From Cellvibrionales bacterium UBA4495 (GTDB lineage Bacteria; Pseudomonadota; Gammaproteobacteria; Pseudomonadales; Porticoccaceae), in contig DGNJ01000077.1 in NCBI GenBank assembly GCA_002388905.1, forward strand, positions 28,461-33,839: DNA of 5,379 nt. Reading direction: 5' to 3'. Positions 1 through 5,379 of the stretch are shown here, piece after piece. The translations under genes and the position numbers were made by a program. The notes under the pieces are model-generated. The model saw only the letters and a list, made by a program, of their open reading frames with translations. It did no database searches and was not told the origin of the DNA. Every line of letters begins with the position of its first letter. Position 1 is the first letter of the stretch.

Positions 1-72
1 GCGACAATCCGCCGATGTTCCGGATCCGCTTTCTCTTCCTGGCGCCGCTTTTTCCCAATCCGAGCTGACCCT

Positions 73-1521
73 ATGCCCCGAGAAAAGCTGTTCACGACGA
101 GGCTGATGACCGCCCTGATGTGTGCGGAGGTGCTCTCGGCGTTCGAAATATCCATGCTCTACGCCGCAGTCCGCCAGTTGGTGGCCGATTTCGGCGATCC
201 CGTGGTGGTGGGCTGGATTATCACTTCCTTTCTGCTGATGAGTGCGGTGGCCGCGGCCATCTGCGGGCGCCTCGGCGATATGTTCGGCCGCCAGCGACTA
301 TTGTTGTTTATCGTTTCCCTGAGCATTGTCGGCTCACTGATCGCCGGTTTTGCCGGGGGTGTGGCCGGCGTCATTCTCGGGCGGGTGGTGCAGGGTACCT
401 CCGGCGCCATCTATCCCCTCTGCGTGGGCCTGATTCGGGAAAACACCGGCCCCAAATCCACCCCCATCCTGGTGGGGCTGCTGGCGGCATCCATGACGGT
501 CAGCGGCGGTATCGGCATCGTTATCGGCGGTGTCCTCGTGGATTACCTGTCCTGGCGCTGGATTTTCTTCACCGGGGCCCTGGCCGGGATACTGGCGCTG
601 GTGCTGGTCTATGCCTGGGTGCCGCGGTCGAAACCGGCGGGCCCGCCCAGGGGCACCAATTTCCTCGGCGGCGTGCTGTTCGCGCCGGCCATCGTGCTTT
701 TCCTTCTGGCGATCCACGAAGTGCCCCGATGGGGTTTGCTGGATGCCCGCACACTGGGGACCCTGGGCGGTGCACTGGTGCTGTTGGCCGGCTGGGTGTA
801 CAGCGAATTGCACGCCCGGTCGCCCCTGATCAATGTCCGGCTGCTGGTCAATCGCCAGGCCTTTGCCGCCTACGCCGCTATCGGGATTGTCAGCCTGGGT
901 GCCTTCCAGTTCCTGCTGATCTGGTCGCTGCTGCTGCAACAGCCGGACTGGACGGGAACCGGGCTCGGTCTTTCCGCCACTACCGCGTCGTTGCTTCTGG
1001 TGCCCGCCAACCTGGTGGGCCTGGTGGCCAGTCCCGGGGCGGGCTGGGGAATTACCCGCTTCGGCAGCCGGGCGGTGATGGCTTGCGGCGGACTGATACT
1101 CACCTTGACCTGGGCGATTCTCACCTGGAAGCACGATACGGTGCTTTTTGTGCTGGTGTTCCTGACGCTACAGGGGGTCGGCATGAACATGGTGCTCGCC
1201 GCGGTGCCGGTGATTCTCTGTCAGGCGGTGCCCGTTGATCGCACCAGCGAGGCGATCGGTATGCTGTCGGTGTTCCGCGCGGGTTTCATGGGGATCGGCG
1301 CCCAGGTGGTCGCCTTCCTGCTGGCGACCACCACCGTGCTTGACCCGGACAGCGGTGCCAGTTTTCCGGCACCGGCGGCTTATGACCTCACACTGGGTTA
1401 TGTTACCGCCGGTTCCCTGCTGATCATTGTCGTTTCCGTTCTGCTCTCTGCGAAACGCACGGTGCCGGATACGGCTGCGCCCGAAGCAACGGAACCCGCA
1501 GTCTCGCCGGAGCGCCTTTAA
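73..1521 (+). CDS. MFS transporter, DHA2-like (14-TM) drug/metabolite exporter
   Basis: A 482-residue polytopic inner-membrane protein, predicted to be a proton-coupled exporter of the major facilitator superfamily. The sequence is almost entirely hydrophobic segments, in number compatible with 14 helices. The loop 2-3 signature (motif A, GRLGDMFGRQR) lies at residues 65-75. A motif B-like stretch, GRVVQG, starts at residue 103. A motif C-like glycine-rich helix, GGIGIVIGG, begins at residue 145 and is followed by SWRWIFF at about 160-166, which is typical of DHA2 proteins. Motif C lacks the usual GP proline (V instead), as in some other bacterial members. The tail after about residue 462 is hydrophilic. 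ATG 73 was chosen because it gives a short basic N-terminus (PREK) before helix 1; ATG 106 is a possible but worse start. No strong Shine-Dalgarno is visible (only a weak CGAG at 61-64), and the frame stays open to the window edge, so an upstream start cannot be excluded. The substrate cannot be told from sequence. It converges on the AraC gene. Confidence 0.9.
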   Translation: MPREKLFTTRLMTALMCAEVLSAFEISMLYAAVRQLVADFGDPVVVGWIITSFLLMSAVAAAICGRLGDMFGRQRLLLFIVSLSIVGSLIAGFAGGVAGVILGRVVQGTSGAIYPLCVGLIRENTGPKSTPILVGLLAASMTVSGGIGIVIGGVLVDYLSWRWIFFTGALAGILALVLVYAWVPRSKPAGPPRGTNFLGGVLFAPAIVLFLLAIHEVPRWGLLDARTLGTLGGALVLLAGWVYSELHARSPLINVRLLVNRQAFAAYAAIGIVSLGAFQFLLIWSLLLQQPDWTGTGLGLSATTASLLLVPANLVGLVASPGAGWGITRFGSRAVMACGGLILTLTWAILTWKHDTVLFVLVFLTLQGVGMNMVLAAVPVILCQAVPVDRTSEAIGMLSVFRAGFMGIGAQVVAFLLATTTVLDPDSGASFPAPAAYDLTLGYVTAGSLLIIVVSVLLSAKRTVPDTAAPEATEPAVSPERL

Positions 1522-1527
1522 TCCGGG

Positions 1528-2403
1528 TTACCGGTTCGCTCGATAACGGGTGGGGGATATGCCGGTCGCTTTGTGAAACTGCCGTGAAAAGTACAGGGAA
1601 TCCTCGTAGCCGACCTTGGCGGCAATGTCGCCGACACTGAGGTCGCTGGTTTCGAGCAGGTAGCGAGCGTATTCGATTTTCATGCGGATCAGGTGCTCGA
1701 TCGGCGAGAAGCCGGTGGCCTGCTTGTACCTTTTGCTGAAGTGATATTTGGATAACCCGACTTTTTCCGCCAGCACCTGCAGGTTCAGCGGCCTGTCCAG
1801 GTTCTGGAGCATGAACGCCTGCACACCCGCCACATCGAACCCGCTCTTCTGCTCGCCGGATGCATCGCGGATAAGCAGCGCGATATAGGTGAGCAATTGC
1901 TTGAGCATATTCGAGGCGTGAATCAGTGCCGCCGTGTCATAACCCTTGCTGGCGGCCTGGAGCAGGGTCTGGAACTGGGCGATCAGGGCCGGGGACTGGC
2001 CGATGGCGGTAACCGGTTTATTGCCGGCGGTGCCCAGGTGGCGGATATACTCGTCGGCCAGTGAGCCCGAGAAGTGGCACCAGTAAATGGACCACGGGTC
2101 GCGATTGTCCGACCGGTAGTGATGGGCGGTGCCCGAAGGCATAATCATGACCTCGCCGGCGTTCACCTCCCCGTGCCAGTTATTTGTTTTCAGGTGGCCC
2201 TTGCCGGAGAAGCAGTAAATCAGGATGTTGTCGTCGTGGCGGCGCCGGGACATATTGTGTCGGTGGGCGGTCTCGTAGTAGCCAATGGCCAGGGGGTAGC
2301 AATCCCGGGCCAGCGGGTGCTTTTCCAGCCGTTTGCGGATCATCACCGGCGCGACCAGGCGGATACTGCTGTTGGCCAGGGGCCAGTCGGAAGTTCGGCT
2401 CAT
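1528..2403 (-). CDS. AraC-family transcriptional regulator (cupin sensor plus double HTH)
   Basis: A 291-residue cytoplasmic transcription factor. Residues of about 45-115 look like the AraC-type cupin effector-binding domain: an ILIYCFSGKGH strand, then GEVNAGEVMIMPSGTAHHY, the usual Gly-x-x-x-x-Pro-x-x-x-x-His fold signature. A helical linker covers about 135-185. The C-terminal AraC/XylS DNA-binding domain has a first helix-turn-helix at about 207-228 (LQVLAEKVGLSKYHFSKRYK). A second follows at about 256-280, ending in the family signature GYEDSLYFSRQFHKATGISP and YR. Length is normal for the family. ATG at 2403 is supported by GAGG (complement of 2412-2415), 8 nt upstream; an in-frame ATG at codon 21 is the alternative. 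It is divergent from the dehydrogenase operon, so the likely job is activating that operon in response to a pathway intermediate, analogous in role to MmsR, the AraC-type activator of mmsAB in Pseudomonas. Orthology to MmsR is not shown, and the ligand is unknown. Confidence 0.93.
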   Translation of the reverse strand: MSRTSDWPLANSSIRLVAPVMIRKRLEKHPLARDCYPLAIGYYETAHRHNMSRRRHDDNILIYCFSGKGHLKTNNWHGEVNAGEVMIMPSGTAHHYRSDNRDPWSIYWCHFSGSLADEYIRHLGTAGNKPVTAIGQSPALIAQFQTLLQAASKGYDTAALIHASNMLKQLLTYIALLIRDASGEQKSGFDVAGVQAFMLQNLDRPLNLQVLAEKVGLSKYHFSKRYKQATGFSPIEHLIRMKIEYARYLLETSDLSVGDIAAKVGYEDSLYFSRQFHKATGISPTRYRANR

Positions 2404-2411
2404 GGTCTTAG

Positions 2412-2415
2412 CCTC
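2412..2415 (-). promoter_or_regulatory. Ribosome binding site of the AraC regulator
   Basis: The minus strand reads GTGAGG, then 8 nt, then ATG at 2403. This good Shine-Dalgarno match decides the start of the regulator in favour of the first ATG over codon 21. Confidence 0.7.
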
Positions 2416-2454
2416 ACGAAGAAAGCATGATGGAAGACAGGGCTGGATCGTCCA

Positions 2455-2484
2455 ACTATACTAGTCAGGGAGCAACATAATCCA
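2455..2484 (-). promoter_or_regulatory. Candidate sigma-70 promoter for the AraC regulator
   Basis: On the minus strand, a -10 box TATAGT (complement of 2455-2460, 5/6 to consensus) lies 18 bp from a weak -35 TGGATT (complement of 2479-2484, 3/6). A transcript would start near 2447 and give a leader of about 44 nt. The same block on the plus strand contains TATACT (2457-2462), which has no recognisable -35. Inferred from the sequence match only. Confidence 0.4.
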
Positions 2485-2491
2485 TGTTATG
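2474..2491. promoter_or_regulatory. Overlapping inverted repeats, possible operator over the regulator's -35
   Basis: Two overlapping perfect inverted repeats share this site: AACAT-n5-ATGTT (2474-2488) and CATAA-n6-TTATG (2476-2491). The putative -35 of the minus-strand promoter lies inside them. A bound protein here could repress the regulator gene, a usual form of AraC-type autoregulation. The arms are short, so chance is possible. Confidence 0.35.
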
Positions 2492-2495
2492 ACAA

Positions 2496-2529
2496 GATTT
2501 GGTATTACCAAAATCGGATCGAATTGGTA
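2496..2529. promoter_or_regulatory. Candidate operator cluster: three GATTTGGTA-like boxes
   Basis: A 7-1-7 perfect palindrome, TTTGGTA-T-TACCAAA, occupies 2498-2512. Read as half-sites it gives GATTTGGTA at 2496-2504 (+) and GATTTTGGTA on the minus strand of 2506-2515. A third copy, GAATTGGTA at 2521-2529 (+), matches the first at 8 of 9 positions, 25 bp downstream. The cluster lies upstream of the candidate -35 of the dehydrogenase promoter, where an AraC-type activator commonly binds. Assignment to the adjacent regulator is inference. Confidence 0.5.
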
Positions 2530-2545
2530 CGGTTAACGGTCGGAG

Positions 2546-2575
2546 ATGAGTATGCCGTGGGCGGTAGCGTATAAT
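2546..2575 (+). promoter_or_regulatory. Candidate promoter of the dehydrogenase operon
   Basis: A perfect -10 box TATAAT at 2570-2575 is preceded, at 18 bp, by a poor -35 (ATGAGT, 2546-2551, 3/6). A poor -35 with a good -10 is usual for activator-dependent promoters and suits control by the divergent AraC protein. The expected transcription start is near 2582, giving a leader of about 160 nt before the ATG at 2743. Confidence 0.5.
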
Positions 2576-2590
2576 GGCGTCATGTCATTG

Positions 2591-2626
2591 CCGGGCTTTC
2601 CTGCGGGAAGGTTCCCGGATGCCGGG
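2591..2626 (+). other. Leader stem-loop with an alternative overlapping hairpin
   Basis: CCGGGCTTTCC (2591-2601) can pair with GGGAAG (2605-2610) and, after a 3-nt bulge, CCCGG (2614-2618), giving an 11-bp stem with a 3-nt loop and one G-T wobble. The same CCCGG can instead pair with CCGGG (2622-2626) around a 3-nt loop. The two folds exclude each other. No known riboswitch or leader family was recognised. Confidence 0.35.
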
Positions 2627-2650
2627 TGGATGACGATTCCGCCTCGCTTT

Positions 2651-2710
2651 GATCAACGAAGACACGGGAGTCCCGCAGCGCGGCCTTGCCGTGTCGTTCA
2701 GGTGATGATC
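2651..2710 (+). other. Long imperfect hairpin in the 5' leader
   Basis: Nested pairings in order: GATCA (2651-2655) with TGATC (2706-2710); AACG (2655-2658, sharing its first A with the outer arm) with CGTT (2695-2698); ACACGG (2662-2667) with CCGTGT (2689-2694); and an apical CCGC-agc-GCGG (2673-2683). The structure ends 20 nt before the Shine-Dalgarno at 2731. It could influence mRNA stability or translation, but this is a reading by eye without an energy calculation. Confidence 0.35.
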
Positions 2711-2730
2711 GCGTCTTCATCGCTTTCTAC

Positions 2731-2735
2731 AGGAG
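2731..2735 (+). promoter_or_regulatory. Ribosome binding site of the aldehyde dehydrogenase
   Basis: AGGAG followed by a 7-nt spacer and ATG at 2743. This strong signal fixes the start at 2743 rather than the in-frame TTG at 2686, whose 19 extra residues look like translated leader. Confidence 0.85.
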
Positions 2736-2742
2736 AAACGTT

Positions 2743-4170
2743 ATGACCACTAGCGCGAAGATTGAAGAAGTTGCCGTCAGCGAGGCGGCACGGGAGATCC
2801 AGGAACTGATTGTCCGGGCTCGCAAAGCCCAGGCACAGATCGAGGATTACACCCAGGAGCAGGTGGACGAGCTGATCCGCGGCATGGTGTGGTCCTGCGC
2901 CCAGCCCGGCGTCGCCGAGGATCTGGCCAGGCACGCTCTGGAAGAGACCCGCCTGGGCGACTACAACGGCAAGTTTGCCAAGATGTTCACCAAGACCCGG
3001 GCCGCCCTCATGGATATCCTCCCCGACAAATCGGTGGGTATCATCGAGGAGGACAAAGAGCGCAATATTATCAAGATCGCCAAGCCCGCGGGGGTAATCG
3101 GTGCCCTGGCGCCGTCCACCAACCCGGAGGCAACGCCGGTGATCAAGGGCATCAACGCCGTCAAGGGGCGCAACGCCGTCATTATCGCACCCCATCCCCG
3201 GGCCAAGGCCACCAACAAGCTCATTGTCGACCGCATGCGCGCGGCCCTTGAGAAGATGGGCGCTCCCGCGGACCTGGTGATCGGTATCGAAGAGCCCACC
3301 ATGGACAAGACCCAGGAATTGATGAAGCAGTGTGACCTGATTCTGGCCACGGGCGGCCCGGCCATGGTCAAGGCGGCCTACTCCAGCGGCACGCCGGCCT
3401 TTGGTGTGGGCGCCGGCAACGCGGTGATCACTGTCGACGAGACCGCGGACCTGAAGGAAGCCGCGGAAAAAATCCGCATCTCCAAGATCCTGGACCTGGC
3501 GGCGTCCTGCTCTTCCGACAACTCCGTGATCGGCGTCGAGGCCATCTATGACCAACTGCTGGAGGCGCTGATTGCCGAGGGCGGTTACCTGGCCTCCAGG
3601 GACGAGTACAGGAAAATCGCCGATGTGCTCTGGGAGGATGGCCACCTCAACACCGATGCCATCGTTCAGCCGCCCCAGGTGATCGGCAAGATGGCCGGCA
3701 TCGATATCCCCGAGGATCGCAAGTTCATCATCATGCCGGAAGACGGCGTCGGCCCCGACCACCCGTACTCCGGTGAGAAACTGTCGCCGATCATGGCCTT
3801 CTACAAGGTCAAGGACATCGACGAGGCGGTGGCGCTGACCAACGAGATCCAGGAATACCAGGGCAAGGGGCATTCCTGCGGTATCTATTCCTACAGCGAC
3901 GAGAACATTCTCAAGCTGGGCATGGGCACCAAAACCGCCCGGGTTATGGTCAATCAGCCCCAGGCGCCCTCCAACAGCGGCAACCTGTGGAACGGCATGC
4001 GCCAGACCTTCTCTTTGGGCTGCGGTACCTGGGGCAATAATTCCACCTGTGACAACATCAACTGGCGGCACCTGATCAATGTCACCTGGATATCCAAGCC
4101 CCTGGAGCAGCCCAAAGTGCTGCCGCCGGACGAGGAATTGTTCGGGGACGTGATCGGGAAGCTGAAATAG
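2743..4170 (+). CDS. CoA-acylating aldehyde dehydrogenase (SucD/SauS-like), probable semialdehyde substrate
   Basis: 475 residues, cytoplasmic, predicted to oxidise an aldehyde to an acyl-CoA with NAD(P)+ and CoA. It resembles, from memory of the families, clostridial CoA-acylating succinate semialdehyde dehydrogenase (SucD), sulfoacetaldehyde dehydrogenase SauS and the N-terminal half of AdhE. Visible motifs: PSTNPEATP (124-132) and KGRNAVIIAPHP in the nucleotide-binding region; ATGG followed by VKAAYSSG and GVGAGN (202-226); catalytic cysteine Cys256 in the block SCSSDN; GKGHSCGIYS; VNQPQAPSNSGN (403-414); and LGCGTWGNNST (425-435) followed by HLIN. The loop around the cysteine is of the acylating type, unlike the FFTGQRC style of MmsA. 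Length is normal. The start at 2743 is set by AGGAG at 2731. The next gene is an isobutyryl-CoA dehydrogenase, so methylmalonate semialdehyde is a possible substrate; succinate semialdehyde, malonate semialdehyde, sulfoacetaldehyde or a simple aldehyde are alternatives. Enzyme class is confident; substrate is not. Confidence 0.92.
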   Translation: MTTSAKIEEVAVSEAAREIQELIVRARKAQAQIEDYTQEQVDELIRGMVWSCAQPGVAEDLARHALEETRLGDYNGKFAKMFTKTRAALMDILPDKSVGIIEEDKERNIIKIAKPAGVIGALAPSTNPEATPVIKGINAVKGRNAVIIAPHPRAKATNKLIVDRMRAALEKMGAPADLVIGIEEPTMDKTQELMKQCDLILATGGPAMVKAAYSSGTPAFGVGAGNAVITVDETADLKEAAEKIRISKILDLAASCSSDNSVIGVEAIYDQLLEALIAEGGYLASRDEYRKIADVLWEDGHLNTDAIVQPPQVIGKMAGIDIPEDRKFIIMPEDGVGPDHPYSGEKLSPIMAFYKVKDIDEAVALTNEIQEYQGKGHSCGIYSYSDENILKLGMGTKTARVMVNQPQAPSNSGNLWNGMRQTFSLGCGTWGNNSTCDNINWRHLINVTWISKPLEQPKVLPPDEELFGDVIGKLK

Positions 4171-4198
4171 CGGCCCGCCCCGCACTATCGAACGGGAA

Positions 4199-4230
4199 CA
4201 GCACCGTGCCGGCCCGCCGGCACGGTGCTG
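4199..4230 (+). other. Perfect 14-bp intercistronic stem-loop without T tract
   Basis: CAGCACCGTGCCGG (4199-4212), loop CCCG, then its exact complement (4217-4230), starting 28 nt after the dehydrogenase stop. The bases that follow (GCAGGGCCCG) contain no T run, so it is not a standard intrinsic terminator. It may be a 3'-end stabiliser of the first cistron, a partial or Rho-assisted terminator, or a processing site that lets the two genes be expressed at different levels. The rest of the gap (4231-4284) shows no further signal. Confidence 0.6.
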
Positions 4231-4284
4231 GCAGGGCCCGCGCAACCGGACCCGCCCGCTAATCTTTCCAACCAGAAACGATAA

Positions 4285-5379
4285 ATGCCTATGAATTTTG
4301 AGCTTACCGACGATCAGCTCGCTTTTCAGGAAGCGGCCAGGAATTTCGCAAAGGGCGAACTGGAACCCAATGCCGCCAAGTGGGACGAGGAAAAGATCTT
4401 TCCCACCGACGTAATCCGCGCGGCTGGCGAACTGGGTTTTTGCGGTATCTACTCCCCGGAAAAATGGGGCGGCCTGGGCATGTCCCGCCTGGATACCACT
4501 ATTATCCTGGAGGAACTGGCGGGCGGCTGCACCTCCACCGCCGCCTTTATCTCCATTCACAATATGTGCGCCTGGATGCTTTGTAACTGGGGAAGCGAGT
4601 CCCTGTGCGAGGAGTGGGGCGAACAGCTCACCAGCGGTCAGAAGCTGGCCTCCTACTGTCTCACCGAGCCCAATGCCGGCAGTGACGCCGCGTCCCTGCG
4701 GACCACCGCCCGCAAGGATGGCGACGATTACGTTATCAATGGCGGCAAAATGTTTATCAGCGGCGCCGGGGGCACCGACCTGCTGGTGGTGATGACCCGC
4801 ACGGGGGCTTCGGACTCGGGAGCCAGGGGCATCACCGCCTTTGCCATCCCCGCCGACCTGCCGGGCATTTCCTACGGCAAGAACGAAGCCAAGCTGGGCT
4901 GGAACAGCCAGCCCACCCGGGCGGTAACCTTTGAGGACGTTCGGGTACCCGCCAACAACATGCTGGGCAAGGAGGGCGAGGGCTTCAAGATCGCCATGAT
5001 GGGGCTCGACGGCGGCCGCATCAATATCGCCACCTGCTCCATCGGCGCCGCCCAGGCTTGCCTGTCCCTGGCCACCGACTATCTCAAGGACCGGACCCAG
5101 TTCGGTCAGCCCCTGAGCGAATTCCAGGCCCTTCAGTTCCGCCTGGCGGATATGGCCACGGAGCTGGTGGCCGCGCGGCAGATGATTCGCCTGGCGGCGG
5201 TGAAAATCGACACCGACCATCCCGACAAGATAACCTACTGCGCCATGGCCAAGCGCTTCGCCACCGACGTGGGCTTCGAGATCTGCAACCAGGCGCTGCA
5301 AATGCACGGCGGCTACGGCTATCTCAGGGAATATCCGGTGGAGCGCTACCTGCGCGACGTCCGGGTGCACCAGATTCTG
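4285..5379 (+). CDS. Acyl-CoA dehydrogenase, probable isobutyryl-CoA dehydrogenase (3' end outside window)
   Basis: 365 residues are visible of an expected 380 or so. This is a soluble FAD flavoenzyme that would convert isobutyryl-CoA to methacrylyl-CoA in valine catabolism, passing electrons to electron-transfer flavoprotein. The assignment rests on close likeness to human ACAD8: the block 82-99 (CTSTAAFISIHNMCAWML) is nearly identical, as are GWNSQPTRAV and GGRINIA (243-249). Both acyl-CoA dehydrogenase signatures are present: CLTEPNAGSDAAS (125-137), and QMHGGYGYLREYP from residue 339. The window ends after HQIL; in this family the next residue is the catalytic glutamate (QI-x-E-G), so the active-site base cannot be seen. 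The start is ATG 4285, with ATG 4291 two codons later as the alternative. No good Shine-Dalgarno precedes either (AGAA at 4274-4277 is the best), so translation may be weak or start ambiguous. It is in the same direction as the aldehyde dehydrogenase, 114 bp downstream, and likely cotranscribed. 2-Methylbutyryl-CoA is a possible second substrate. Confidence 0.94.
   Translation, partial: MPMNFELTDDQLAFQEAARNFAKGELEPNAAKWDEEKIFPTDVIRAAGELGFCGIYSPEKWGGLGMSRLDTTIILEELAGGCTSTAAFISIHNMCAWMLCNWGSESLCEEWGEQLTSGQKLASYCLTEPNAGSDAASLRTTARKDGDDYVINGGKMFISGAGGTDLLVVMTRTGASDSGARGITAFAIPADLPGISYGKNEAKLGWNSQPTRAVTFEDVRVPANNMLGKEGEGFKIAMMGLDGGRINIATCSIGAAQACLSLATDYLKDRTQFGQPLSEFQALQFRLADMATELVAARQMIRLAAVKIDTDHPDKITYCAMAKRFATDVGFEICNQALQMHGGYGYLREYPVERYLRDVRVHQIL

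Larger units (their letters stand above)
2404..2742. promoter_or_regulatory. Divergent intergenic control region between the AraC regulator and the dehydrogenase operon
   Basis: 339 bases without a convincing gene. The left part (about 2404-2491) carries the leader and probable promoter of the minus-strand regulator. The middle (2496-2540) carries repeated GATTTGGTA-like boxes and an ACGGT direct repeat. The right part has a consensus TATAAT at 2570 and then a leader of about 160 nt with inverted repeats. The middle is visibly richer in A/T than the flanking genes, as expected for a promoter. A 64-codon open frame at 2552-2746 runs through it but does not have the codon bias of the neighbouring genes. 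Confidence 0.8.

Noticed and set aside
334..1134. A 266-codon minus-strand frame inside the exporter gene
   Set aside because: Gln/Gly/His-rich low-complexity translation, antisense to a well-supported transporter.
120..1238. A 372-codon plus-strand frame inside the exporter gene
   Set aside because: Arg/Gly/Pro-rich frame-shifted shadow of the transporter, whose own frame gives recognisable MFS motifs.
2414..2428. Four-codon minus-strand leader frame (MLSS) whose stop overlaps the regulator's ribosome binding site
   Set aside because: Too short to distinguish from chance and without its own ribosome binding site.
2074..2430. A 118-codon plus-strand frame antisense to the regulator's N-terminus
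   Set aside because: Lies on the regulator, which has clear cupin and AraC motifs; no motif or ribosome binding site of its own was seen.
2457..2462. Plus-strand TATACT as a second promoter for the dehydrogenase operon
   Set aside because: No -35 at 16-18 bp, about 280 bp from the gene, and better explained as the reverse reading of the regulator's -10 region.
2686..2742. 19-residue N-terminal extension of the aldehyde dehydrogenase from TTG 2686
   Set aside because: No Shine-Dalgarno at the TTG, whereas AGGAG sits 7 nt before ATG 2743; the extension does not resemble the family N-terminus.
4199..4230. Classical intrinsic terminator ending the aldehyde dehydrogenase transcript
   Set aside because: The stem is excellent but no T run follows, so a standard terminator call is not supported; kept as a stem-loop of unknown role.
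2698..5370. An 890-codon open frame on the minus strand spanning both dehydrogenase genes
   Set aside because: It lies antisense to two clearly recognisable enzymes and the gap between them, and its translation is Gly/His/Val/Leu-rich without any family motif. Long antisense frames are a by-product of G/C-rich third codon positions.

Overview
The window reads as chromosomal DNA of a high-GC Gram-negative bacterium. A gammaproteobacterium, possibly marine, is my best guess; this rests on protein style, strong G/C preference at third codon positions and AGGAG/GAGG ribosome binding sites, not on a marker gene. No RNA gene, insertion sequence, CRISPR array, phage gene or defence system is visible. 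It looks like a metabolic locus.

Layout: (1) 73-1521 (+) is a 14-helix-type major facilitator (DHA2-like) exporter. (2) 1528-2403 (-) is an AraC-family regulator, convergent with the exporter and only 6 bp from it. (3) 2404-2742 is a 339-bp divergent control region. It holds a promoter candidate in each direction, a cluster of GATTTGGTA-like boxes including a 15-bp palindrome, and a 5' leader able to fold into hairpins. (4) 2743-4170 (+) is a CoA-acylating aldehyde dehydrogenase of the SucD/SauS/AdhE-N-terminal type. (5) 4171-4284 is an intercistronic gap with a perfect 14-bp stem-loop lacking a T tract. (6) 4285 to the window end (+) is an acyl-CoA dehydrogenase very like isobutyryl-CoA dehydrogenase (ACAD8), cut one codon before the expected catalytic glutamate.

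How the genes may work together: the divergent AraC regulator probably controls the dehydrogenase operon. Isobutyryl-CoA dehydrogenase carries out the first CoA-ester oxidation of valine breakdown (isobutyryl-CoA to methacrylyl-CoA). A CoA-acylating semialdehyde dehydrogenase is the kind of enzyme needed at the end of that route (methylmalonate semialdehyde to propionyl-CoA). The enzyme here is not of the usual MmsA type but of the SucD/sulfoacetaldehyde type. That makes a non-orthologous replacement of MmsA, or a different semialdehyde substrate, the most interesting idea in the window. The exporter has no evident link to this pathway.
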